From contig NZ_CACSJO010000017.1 of assembly GCF_902706195.1 (NCBI RefSeq), forward strand, positions 1 to 64,000: a DNA stretch of 64,000 nt, in the 5' to 3' direction. The notes beneath the pieces were generated by a model that saw only the letters and a program-made list of their open reading frames with translations, was not told where the DNA came from and searched no databases. Below, piece after piece: positions 27,175 to 35,414 of the stretch. Numbering within the stretch: position 1 is the first letter of the stretch; each line of letters starts with the position of its first letter. The position numbers and the translations under genes are program-made. The stretch is from Novosphingobium sp. 18050. GTDB lineage: Bacteria > Pseudomonadota > Alphaproteobacteria > Sphingomonadales > Sphingomonadaceae.

Positions 27175-27385
27175 TCACCGAGCAGCGGGGGCTTTCGGCG
27201 CTCAACGGTTTCGGCAAGTTCGAGATCAAGGGCGGCCCGAAAGCGTGAAGGCCGCGCTCCCGCCAAGGCGATGAAGGACAAGCTGAACGGTTGATTTGAG
27301 AGGGCGGCCGTTCCCCTCAACGCCGCACTTCAGGCTTGAAGAAAAACAGGCCACTTGCGAGCGTTGGGTGAGAATTAAACGCCTA

Positions 27386-29260
27386 TCAGCGAGGCCAGGT
27401 GTTTGCCTGCTTGGCCGTTATTTCGCGGACCGGGCTGCGGAGCTGGGCTCCGTGCTCTGGATCGGTGATCGTGGCGGGATCCACAAAACCGTAGAAGATC
27501 CCTTGCGACGGCGAGGCTCCGCGCTGCTCGATATCGCCGATCAGATGGGCGTTGCCGGACAACACGATGCCCTTTTCATATTCGCCGATACCCAGCATCA
27601 CGGTGTTCGTGCGGGCGGATTCGCGAAGGATGGTGTCCCCTCTAAGGACGCTCAGCCCACCCACTACGGCATTGTCGCGAACTTGCGCCTGATCGAGCAC
27701 GACGGCGTGATCCTCGATCCTCGCGTTGCCGGTAACAGTGCCGGAGATGACCCGCGCATAGGGGCCTATGTAGGCGCAGGCTGCTACCTGCGCGTTCGGG
27801 CCGACCCAGCCGCCGCCGTTCCCGTGGCGGTGGCCGCCGGGGATCGCTGCGGGCGCACCGGGCTGGTAGCGTTCGGGCATGGCGCCCTCGAACTGGGCCA
27901 TCCACGGGTATCGGTAGATCGAATACCAGGGCTGGTCCCACCGGATCTGCTGCATCTGCGACGGCGCCGCCATGACCATCAGGAACAGCCCGGTGTCGCC
28001 CGGCTGCACGTCGATCGAGGCTTCGGCCTTGGCGCCGCGCTGCAGCGGGGCGTAGCGGCTCTTGCCGTCCGCGCCCACGGCCACGAGGCCCCAGCGCCAG
28101 CCCGATGACGGCGGCGGGATCGCTGAAGGCTCGTCGGCGAGGCCGGGGAGGGAGGCGGCGTCGCTGGTCTGCTGTACCATGCCCCGGAACGACACGGTCA
28201 CGCGGCTGCTGCCCGCGTCGGGGTAGAGCTTGACCATGTTGTAGCCCCAGCGCTGCGGCGCCCACATCTCGGGCACGGCGAAGCGCCGTTTGGCCAGGTC
28301 GATGGGGTCCAGCACGGTGGCGGAGAGGATGCCGGCGTCGGTGGTCTGGTCGTATGTGCCGTAGTTCTTGCGGAAGACCGCGCCCTGGTCCGAGCCGTCC
28401 GGGTTGGTGTAATCCCAGTTGGCATTGTGCAGCGCCCAGTCGCCGAAAGCGTCGTTGAGCTGTGACTGGCTCCAGCCCATGTTCTGCTTCAGGACGCTGA
28501 TCGGATCGGCGGTCAGGTGTGCGGGGTCGGCGGTGCCGGGAGCCTTGCGCCAGATGTCGTTGATCGCCTCGAAACCGTGCTTGTCCTTGATGTATTCAAG
28601 GAACTGCCAGTTGCAGTAGCGCGATCGCGTGGAGCCGTAATAGAGGTGCGGGTACTGCTTGAGCAGGACCGAGCAATGAGTATTCTCGCGGAATTCCGGC
28701 AGTTGTACGGTCATCCAGTTGGCGTGGCTTTCGAACAGCCAGCCGGTGAAGGGTGAGTCCATTAGGTGGCCGGTTGCGGCCTGCAGCGCGTGGGTCAGTT
28801 CATGCGCCAGCCCGAAACGGTCCCTCAGCGCGCCGGGGCCGATCCACATGCCCATGTGGCCGAGCTGATCGGTGCCGCCGGTCAACCCGTAATCGACGCC
28901 GATATAGGCGTTGACCTTGAACTTCTCGGCCGAGCCGCAGTGCGGTTCGGGGAAGTGCAGGGTGCCGATGAAATAGTCCCACACGTATTCAAGGCGTTTC
29001 ACCGCCCCTTGCGCATCGGCCTGGGTGACGGTGCCCGGCTTCCAGTGCAGCGCGAAGTGGGCGCTCTGCATCTGCAGGGGCAGGGCGGAATTGACCGCGT
29101 CGGACGGGTCGGTATCCGCCACGCCCCACGGTCCGGCCGCGCAGGCCTGACCGGAAGGCGCGGCGGGGGCCTCAGGCACCGGCGCGGCGATCGCTGCGGG
29201 GGGGAGGAGGGCGCCGGAAAGGATGAGCGCCAGCGCCGATGCCTGAAGCAGATTCTTCAT
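27386..29260 (-). CDS. Secreted metalloprotease-like protein of the Svx/AvrXca type
   Basis: A 624-residue exported protein (signal peptide ending AIAAP). A zinc-protease motif HELTHALQ lies at about residues 155-162 (GLAHELTHALQAATGHLM), with a possible downstream ligand region (GWLFESHANW). The C-terminal third contains hexapeptide-like repeats (VGPNAQVAACAYIGPYARV, then GNARIEDHAVVLDQAQV) of a left-handed beta-helix. This arrangement matches secreted virulence/avirulence proteins named Svx and AvrXca in plant pathogens, whose substrate is unknown. It is the last gene of an operon with a DUF5695 protein and an S9 peptidase, one base after the DUF5695 stop. A role in cutting plant cell-wall glycoprotein is inference from context. 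Confidence 0.8.
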   Translation of the reverse strand: MKNLLQASALALILSGALLPPAAIAAPVPEAPAAPSGQACAAGPWGVADTDPSDAVNSALPLQMQSAHFALHWKPGTVTQADAQGAVKRLEYVWDYFIGTLHFPEPHCGSAEKFKVNAYIGVDYGLTGGTDQLGHMGMWIGPGALRDRFGLAHELTHALQAATGHLMDSPFTGWLFESHANWMTVQLPEFRENTHCSVLLKQYPHLYYGSTRSRYCNWQFLEYIKDKHGFEAINDIWRKAPGTADPAHLTADPISVLKQNMGWSQSQLNDAFGDWALHNANWDYTNPDGSDQGAVFRKNYGTYDQTTDAGILSATVLDPIDLAKRRFAVPEMWAPQRWGYNMVKLYPDAGSSRVTVSFRGMVQQTSDAASLPGLADEPSAIPPPSSGWRWGLVAVGADGKSRYAPLQRGAKAEASIDVQPGDTGLFLMVMAAPSQMQQIRWDQPWYSIYRYPWMAQFEGAMPERYQPGAPAAIPGGHRHGNGGGWVGPNAQVAACAYIGPYARVISGTVTGNARIEDHAVVLDQAQVRDNAVVGGLSVLRGDTILRESARTNTVMLGIGEYEKGIVLSGNAHLIGDIEQRGASPSQGIFYGFVDPATITDPEHGAQLRSPVREITAKQANTWPR

Positions 29261-29261
29261 A

Positions 29262-32018
29262 TCAGCGCGGGTTCAGCGTGACGGTGGTGACGCCGCTACC
29301 CAGCGGGATCGCATAACCGCCCCGGTCCGCCGTGCCGGTTTGCGTGGTATAGACGCGGGCGCCCTGCGCGGTGGTTTCGAACAGCAGACGTGCGGTGGGC
29401 GCGGCGGTGCTGGCAGGGTCGAGGGTGAGCACGACCTTGCCGGACTTCGTATCGTACTGCGCGCTCTGGATGCGGCCTGCCTCCAGCGTGATCCACAGGC
29501 CTGCGGGCGCCACGAACAGGCGGCGGCGGGCGCCGTCCTTCGGAACCATGCTGACCTGCGTGCCCTTGGCCTTGAGGTCTCCGCCAAAGCCCACCCAGCC
29601 CAGCTGCGCATCGTTGACCATGTAGCTGGCCGAGGTGATCGCATGGCCGTAGAAGCCCATGCCGTAATCGCCGGTGATGACGTCCCATTTCATCATGTCG
29701 GGCCACGAGTGGAACGCGGCCGAGCCGAAGCCCTCCTGATCGATGTTGGTCACGCCGCCCATCATGCCGCCGTAAGCGACGCGCAGCAGGTGCAGGTCGG
29801 TGGGGTTCTGGCGATAGGCATCGAACAGCGGAACGGCGTTCAGCGCCGAGCCGTAATGGTGGATCTGCCGCTCGATGCGCGAAACCTTGCCGCCGTATAG
29901 GAAGTCCCAGTAACGGCGGGCATTGCCGTTGTAGCCCCAGCTGGGGATCGTGGGATCATAGCCCAGGATCACTTCGCGGGTCACGTCCGCCTGCGGCTGG
30001 TAGTTGAAATAGCGCATCCACGCATAGACTTCGGGCTGGCCGGTGGAATCCCATGCCATCTCGCTGCCGAAGGGGAATTTCAGCGTGCGCCAGTGATCGG
30101 CGCGGCCCTTCATCAGGCCTTCCATCTGGGTGGCTTCGGCAGTCAGGCCCTCGCGCTTCAGATCCTTGAGGACGTCGAGGAAGATGTCGCCCTCCATCTG
30201 CCCGAACTGCGCGTAATACGGCGCATCGCGCATCATCGCCACCGAGGTGCGATAGGCCCACTCAAGGTAGAACTTCCAGTCGTGCTGCTTGACCAGACCC
30301 TGGCTGTCGCGGGCAAGGCGGTAGAGCACCCAGTGGCCGATCGCGACGTGGGGATAGTTGTAGGACCGGCCCAGATCGTCCGAATCCTTTTTCGACCACG
30401 CGGTCCAGTTCTTCCAGTTGATCTTGGGGTCGTAATAGTCCGGAAATTCCTTGGGGTCGTAGTAGAACAGGCTCTTCTTGACCGCGCCGGCCTGCGGGCC
30501 TTCGGCGATCTGGAGGTGGCCGATCACGGTCTCGTTGACGAGGCGTTCCAGCTTGGCGACTTCCTCGGCATTCGGGTTGTCGAGCTGCTTGATAGCTGCT
30601 GCCACCCACGATCCGGCGCCGCCTTCATCGCTCATGCCCGAAACCCAGACGCGGCCGTCCTGCGTGAGGATCTTGTTGTCCTCGCGGTCGTAGGAGAGGA
30701 TCGCGGGAGAGCGGTGGAACGGGTCGTCCTTACCTTCGAACCACTGCTTCGTGGTAGTGAAGTTGCCGATATCGGCCATGACCTGATCGAGCGGCTTGGT
30801 GATGTAATAGCTCACCGTCTGCTTCTGCCCGTCGGCATACGTGACGGTCAGGCGGGCCTGACCCCAGCCGCTGGCCTTCACCTGATAGCGCGCCCAGCCG
30901 TTTCCGGCCTTTTCGGTGGTCGCGGTCAACGCGCCGAGCGGGAAGGATTCGATCCTGGCGACCTTGCTCGGCGTCTTAAGGAAGAGGCTGGCGGTCTGGT
31001 CGGTGGGGACCACGTAGCCGGGAATGCCGACCGCGACGGGGCGCTTGTTGGCGACCAGCGTGTCCTCGATCGCGCGCACGCTGGGGGCGGTCACGAAGCG
31101 CAGGCCGATGGTGCGGCTTTCACCGGGGGCGAGGGTGATGCTGGTCGCCTCGTTCCACTGCTGGCCGGCCTTGGCCCATTCCTTCTCGGCAAAGCCCTTG
31201 CTGGCGACGGTCCAGTCGTAAAAGCCCTCGGAAACCTGGGTGCGCGGGCTGCGGTCGGTGAAGATATCGTCCCTGGGCGCGGCGCGCTTTTCCAGAACCG
31301 GGCGATAGGCTTCGAGCGGGGTGCCCTTTTCGGGCAGCACCAGCAGCGCCGGGCCTTGCCCGTTCAGGCGGGTGACCTGAAGGTAGCCGGCATCGCGCCC
31401 GATATAGGGATCGACGAAGCTGGCCTGCGCGTGCGCCTGATCCAGATCGCGGTCGAGGATGATGTTGTCGAACACCATCGGCATGCCGAGGCCGCCGATC
31501 TCTACCGCCGCGTCCGACGTGTTCACCAGCGTGAAGCGCATTGCAAGCACGCCGGAATCGTTCACCCAGCGGCGCTCGACGCGCAGCGGCATCGCACTGC
31601 CCATCGAGGCGGTGATGTCGGCAGCGGCAAGCACGTCGCCGCCGCCCGGAAGCGCGGTGATCTGCTTGCGCGCGTGGGCGGAGGAGAAGTCCTGCCAGTC
31701 GGACCCGGCGGTCTTCAGGCGGATGTGGATGTCGCCGATGTGGACGTAGCCGTCGCCGGCGCGCTCCGGTTCGCGCGATGCGGGCACGAAGTCGAACGCG
31801 GCGTCGGCGGTGGGGGACAGGTGCGCAAGGGTCTGGGTATCGGCGCGCAGGGATAGGTCGAAGGTCGGCGTGGTCATGCCGGTGGTCTGGATCGGTGGGA
31901 ACACCGGCTTGGGCTGTTCGGCGCCTTCTTCGGCCCTCGCTGCAGCCATCGGCAGCATGGCCGGAACGGCAGCCAGCATCAGTGCGACAAGGGGCAGGGG
32001 CTTCAGGAGACGCTTCAT
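29262..32018 (-). CDS. DUF5695-type secreted protein, candidate glycoside hydrolase
   Basis: A 918-residue exported protein; the ATG at 32018 opens a signal peptide ending AARAEE. The N-terminal half (about 40-430) is beta-rich, the second half (about 450-820) is helical with many aromatic residues (SYNYPHVAIGHWVLYRLAR, YAWMRYFNYQPQ), resembling the (alpha/alpha)6 barrels of glycosidases, and the end is a beta domain. I recognise it as the DUF5695 type, with no proven activity known to me. It sits between an S9 peptidase and an Svx-like protease in one operon inside an arabinose/galactose/hydroxyproline locus, so an enzyme acting on glycoprotein glycans is likely. Confidence 0.7.
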   Translation of the reverse strand: MKRLLKPLPLVALMLAAVPAMLPMAAARAEEGAEQPKPVFPPIQTTGMTTPTFDLSLRADTQTLAHLSPTADAAFDFVPASREPERAGDGYVHIGDIHIRLKTAGSDWQDFSSAHARKQITALPGGGDVLAAADITASMGSAMPLRVERRWVNDSGVLAMRFTLVNTSDAAVEIGGLGMPMVFDNIILDRDLDQAHAQASFVDPYIGRDAGYLQVTRLNGQGPALLVLPEKGTPLEAYRPVLEKRAAPRDDIFTDRSPRTQVSEGFYDWTVASKGFAEKEWAKAGQQWNEATSITLAPGESRTIGLRFVTAPSVRAIEDTLVANKRPVAVGIPGYVVPTDQTASLFLKTPSKVARIESFPLGALTATTEKAGNGWARYQVKASGWGQARLTVTYADGQKQTVSYYITKPLDQVMADIGNFTTTKQWFEGKDDPFHRSPAILSYDREDNKILTQDGRVWVSGMSDEGGAGSWVAAAIKQLDNPNAEEVAKLERLVNETVIGHLQIAEGPQAGAVKKSLFYYDPKEFPDYYDPKINWKNWTAWSKKDSDDLGRSYNYPHVAIGHWVLYRLARDSQGLVKQHDWKFYLEWAYRTSVAMMRDAPYYAQFGQMEGDIFLDVLKDLKREGLTAEATQMEGLMKGRADHWRTLKFPFGSEMAWDSTGQPEVYAWMRYFNYQPQADVTREVILGYDPTIPSWGYNGNARRYWDFLYGGKVSRIERQIHHYGSALNAVPLFDAYRQNPTDLHLLRVAYGGMMGGVTNIDQEGFGSAAFHSWPDMMKWDVITGDYGMGFYGHAITSASYMVNDAQLGWVGFGGDLKAKGTQVSMVPKDGARRRLFVAPAGLWITLEAGRIQSAQYDTKSGKVVLTLDPASTAAPTARLLFETTAQGARVYTTQTGTADRGGYAIPLGSGVTTVTLNPR

Positions 32019-32041
32019 TTCAGATCCTCGCACGCAAGATT

Positions 32042-34432
32042 TCACTGGGCCGCGGGGGCGGCAGGCCTGGCCGGGGTGACCGGGCCAAGCGGGGGCGGGG
32101 TTTCGCCCAGAAGGTATTGGGTGAAATAGTCCCGCTGCTTCTTGAAGAAGAACGGCTGGTTCACTCGGTGAGTGGTGTTGGGCAGCACGACGAGGTCGAC
32201 ATCGCGCCCGGCATCCATCAGCGCCTTGGCAAGACGGAAGCTCTCGGTAACGGGCACGTTGTCGTCGATATCGCCGTGGATCAGCAGCAGGTGGCCCTTG
32301 AGCTGCCCCGCCACTGACATGTTGGAATTACGCTCCCAGGTCGCCTCGTCCGGGTTGCCCATCGACACTTCGGGCCACCAGGTCTTGTCCAGCCTGAGGT
32401 CGTGGTTGCCAGATGACGATACGCCGACCTTGAAGAAGTCCGGCCGCCGCAGCACGAAACGCGCGGTGTCATAGCCGCCCGCCGAACCGCCGAACACGCC
32501 GACGCGGTTCACGTCCATGTAGGGGTACTTCGCGGCCATCTGGCGGATCAGGGCGATGTGATCGTCGAGCCCGACTTCGCCAAGGTTTTGGAAAGCGGGA
32601 AGGCGGAAGGCCTGTCCGCGCCGCGATGTACCGGTGCCGTCGATCATGACGACGATGGCACCGATCTGGGCAAGGCTGTTGCCGCCCACGCGCCGCGCAT
32701 CGGACCATGTGGCAGGCACATCGGTGGTCGTCGGGCCGGTGTAGACGTTGTCTATGACCGGGTAGGTACGCTTCGGGTCGAAGTTCGCGGGGCGCAGGAT
32801 CATGCCGTAGATCGGCGTCGTGCCGTCTGCGGCCAGGCCCTTGAACGGTTCGGGCGCGGTGAAGCCCCTGGCCATCAGGCGGCTGTCGTCGGCCTTCGCC
32901 AGTTCCTTGACGATCCTGCCGGTCCTGCCGTCGCGCAGCACCGCGCGGGTGGGCGAGGTGGGGCTGGACATCTGGTCGACGATCCACTTTCCGTCGGGCG
33001 ATACCTTGGCATCGTGATCGAGCGGCTCGGGCGTCAGTTCGGTAAGGGTGCCGCCCTTGGTCGGCACGCGGTAGAGCGCCCGCCAGTAAGGGTTGCGCTG
33101 CGCTTCGCGGCCCACGCCGGTCACTACAAGCGCGGACTTGTCTTCGTCCATGTGGTCGACGGAGAGGACTTCCCACGCCCCCTGCGTCAGCGCGGTGCCG
33201 CCGTCCGGCGCATCGGGGCTGACGAGGTAAAGCTGCGCCCACCCGCTCCGCTCGGAAATCGACAGTTCGCCGCCAAGCTCGGGCGAGGGCATCATCATGC
33301 TGGAGGTCACCGTGACCACCGGCTTGACCGCTTCATGCGCCACGATGCGGGCGGCGCCGGTTGCGGGATCGGCGATGTAGACGGCCTGCTGCTTATAGCC
33401 GCGCTCGGTCCAGAGCATCCGGAGCTTACCATCCACCCAGCCCATGTCGGGCGCGGCGGGGTAGAGCAGGGATTCGGCCGGCATCTGGATCGGCACCAGC
33501 TTCGCCTTGCGCGCTTTCATAGCCGCGCGCATGTCGATGACGAAGCGCGACGCCTGCGGCAGTTTCTCGGCCCCTGCCAGCGGATAGACATAGGAGAAGC
33601 TGCGCGGATAGAAGCTGCCCGGTGGGTTCTGCTGGGTGATCGAAAGCTTCTTCACCTCGCGCGTGTCGAGCCGCCAGCTGAGCAGATAGCGGCCATCGGG
33701 CGACCACTGGGCCGAGACTGGCATCGCCGGTTCCTCGGTGCCTTCGCGCAGGATGTCCGCTAGCTCAGGGATCGAACGGCCATAGGGCTGCTCTCGCGTG
33801 CCGTCGGTGGTCAGCGGCACTTCATGTCCGCTTTCAACATCGACCGCTATCAGGTTGAAATCACGCGCGATGATCTTCGTCTTGCCATCGGGAGAAAGCA
33901 GGTCGTATTCGCGGTGGTCGGCTTCTTCTATCTGCGCGGCCTTGCCGGCGGCATCGACGCTCCACAGGGCACCGTCGAAGGCTTTGAACTTCAGCTCATC
34001 CCTGGCCGGATCGTAATCGACGTCGGTGATCCGCGCCTCGTCGATCGTCACATTCTTGCCCTTCGTGGCAGACAACGCAGCGAGGAGTTTCGCGGTCGTC
34101 GTCACCTCCCGCGTTTCCCGCGTAGCGAGGTTAAGCAACTGGTAGCGCTGGTCGAGGCGGTTGCCGATGCGATAGAACAGCCCGCCCTCAACGAAGCGCG
34201 GGGCGATATCGGCATTGTCGATAAGGTCGCCAAGCGCATTGCCGAGAAACGCATCGGCCGCTGCATAGCGCTGGGCAATACTGGGCTGCGAAGGCGACGT
34301 GGCAGTGCGCGAGGTTGCGGCATGGGCGGTGGGCGTCACCGTCATGGCGGCTCCAAGACTGGCACCAACGGTTGCCCATGCGAATGCGAACAGGCTGACG
34401 GAACGGGACATGCGAGAAAGTGGTGAGCTCAC
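32042..34432 (-). CDS. S9 prolyl-oligopeptidase family peptidase, dipeptidyl-peptidase IV-like, secreted
   Basis: Serine peptidase of 796 residues, likely periplasmic, that should remove X-Pro or X-Hyp dipeptides. The N-terminal half is a DPPIV-type propeller; the C-terminal alpha/beta-hydrolase domain carries the nucleophile Ser in GGSAGGYDTARF, the Asp in HGDIDDNVP and the His in NTTHRVNQP. The signal peptide is preceded by two possible starts, GTG at 34432 (used) and ATG at 34411; neither has a clear ribosome-binding site. It is first in an operon with the DUF5695 and Svx-like genes, divergent from a GntR regulator across a shared operator. Confidence 0.9.
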   Translation of the reverse strand: MSSPLSRMSRSVSLFAFAWATVGASLGAAMTVTPTAHAATSRTATSPSQPSIAQRYAAADAFLGNALGDLIDNADIAPRFVEGGLFYRIGNRLDQRYQLLNLATRETREVTTTAKLLAALSATKGKNVTIDEARITDVDYDPARDELKFKAFDGALWSVDAAGKAAQIEEADHREYDLLSPDGKTKIIARDFNLIAVDVESGHEVPLTTDGTREQPYGRSIPELADILREGTEEPAMPVSAQWSPDGRYLLSWRLDTREVKKLSITQQNPPGSFYPRSFSYVYPLAGAEKLPQASRFVIDMRAAMKARKAKLVPIQMPAESLLYPAAPDMGWVDGKLRMLWTERGYKQQAVYIADPATGAARIVAHEAVKPVVTVTSSMMMPSPELGGELSISERSGWAQLYLVSPDAPDGGTALTQGAWEVLSVDHMDEDKSALVVTGVGREAQRNPYWRALYRVPTKGGTLTELTPEPLDHDAKVSPDGKWIVDQMSSPTSPTRAVLRDGRTGRIVKELAKADDSRLMARGFTAPEPFKGLAADGTTPIYGMILRPANFDPKRTYPVIDNVYTGPTTTDVPATWSDARRVGGNSLAQIGAIVVMIDGTGTSRRGQAFRLPAFQNLGEVGLDDHIALIRQMAAKYPYMDVNRVGVFGGSAGGYDTARFVLRRPDFFKVGVSSSGNHDLRLDKTWWPEVSMGNPDEATWERNSNMSVAGQLKGHLLLIHGDIDDNVPVTESFRLAKALMDAGRDVDLVVLPNTTHRVNQPFFFKKQRDYFTQYLLGETPPPLGPVTPARPAAPAAQ

Positions 34433-34500
34433 GGCTGACGGCCCGTCGATTATTTCAGGGGAGACGCCTTTGTCATGACCGCCGCTTAAGAAAGCGTCAA

Positions 34501-34516
34501 GAAGAATATACGATAT
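34501..34516. promoter_or_regulatory. Operator-like site A (GTATACGAT-type palindrome)
   Basis: The right half TATACGATAT (34507-34516) matches the six other copies of this palindrome in the locus; the left half is degenerate. It lies in the divergent gap between the S9 peptidase operon and the GntR gene, about 70 bases from either start, and could control both. Confidence 0.6.
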
Positions 34517-34591
34517 ATGATCTGCGCTTTTTCGGGTCCTCTTGCGCTATATGCGTGTTACACGACCGGACGCATGAAGAAAGAAAGCACG

Positions 34592-35329
34592 ATGGCCGAT
34601 TTGGGATTGGGCGAAGAGATCGAAGGGCTGCCATTGCCGAGTGGGCGGTTGCACCATGTCGTGGCTCAGCGGCTGGCGACCCAGATCGTCAGCGGCGACA
34701 CGCCTTGCGGGCATGTCTTCCCCGCTGAGGTCGAACATGCCGAGATGCTCGGCGTTTCGCGCTCGGTCCTGCGCGAGGCGTTCCGGGTGCTCACTGCCAA
34801 GGGCCTGGTCAGCAGTCGGCCCAAGGCGGGGACGCGCATCAACGAGCGGCGCAAGTGGAACCTGCTCGATCCCGATGTGCTGGGTTGGCAGATCCAGTGC
34901 GGGGCTAGCGATGAATTCCTGCGTGACCTGTTCGAACTGCGCATGGTCGTGGAGCCCCAGGCCGCCGAGATGGCCGCCATGCGCCGTGACGAAAGGCAAC
35001 TGGTCGACATGGCCAACGCGCTCGACGCTATGGAGCGCTTCACACTTTCCACCCCCAAAGGCCGCGCGGCAGATATCCGGTTCCACGAACTGCTGATGGA
35101 GGCGACCCGCAACGAGATGCTGCTGGCGCTATCGAACTCGATTTCCACTGCCATCGCCTCGACCACGGCGATCAAGCAGAGCCGCGACGGATCGCCTCGC
35201 GATGCGATGCCGGAGCATTATGCGCTCTATACCCAGATCGCGGATCGCAACCCCAGGCAGGCGCGCAGGGCGATGATCACGCTGATTGAACTTGCCCATT
35301 CCGACACGAAGATCGCCCTCAAGCGCTGA
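34592..35329 (+). CDS. GntR-family regulator, FadR subfamily (FCD domain)
   Basis: Transcriptional regulator of 245 residues. The winged helix is VVAQRLATQIVSGD...LGVSRSVLREAFRVLTAKG, and a KWNLLDPDVLGWQ segment links to the FCD effector domain with its metal-ligand residues (LRMVVEP, FHELLMEAT). That linker motif is typical of sugar-acid-responsive FadR relatives such as DgoR. Two in-frame ATGs exist, 34574 and 34592; I use the second, preceded by AAGAAAG. It is divergent from the peptidase operon and just upstream of the GH127 operon, and is a leading candidate for binding the repeated palindrome. Confidence 0.88.
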   Translation: MADLGLGEEIEGLPLPSGRLHHVVAQRLATQIVSGDTPCGHVFPAEVEHAEMLGVSRSVLREAFRVLTAKGLVSSRPKAGTRINERRKWNLLDPDVLGWQIQCGASDEFLRDLFELRMVVEPQAAEMAAMRRDERQLVDMANALDAMERFTLSTPKGRAADIRFHELLMEATRNEMLLALSNSISTAIASTTAIKQSRDGSPRDAMPEHYALYTQIADRNPRQARRAMITLIELAHSDTKIALKR

Positions 35330-35378
35330 CGGGCAAGGCTGCCAAGCGGGGTTGACTCTGCCCACCCGGCTTCTATCA

Positions 35379-35394
35379 ATAACGTATACGATAT
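35379..35394. promoter_or_regulatory. Operator-like site B
   Basis: ATAACGTATACGATAT, 15 of 16 bases identical to the perfect palindrome at 45555-45570. It ends 20 bases before the GH127 start codon, where a bound GntR dimer would block transcription. Confidence 0.75.
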
Positions 35395-35414
35395 TCGATA
35401 GGAGTTTTGAGGGC

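Noticed and set aside
27175..27385. A frame after the symporter reading GLSALNGFGKFEIKGGP, reminiscent of HU/IHF proteins
   Set aside because: Only a few residues resemble the family, with stops on both sides and no start; too short to call a remnant.
30093..31856. A 587-codon plus-strand open frame opposite the DUF5695 gene
   Set aside because: Shadow frame; it has no signal, domain or ribosome-binding site, and the minus-strand gene is supported by signal peptide and operon spacing.
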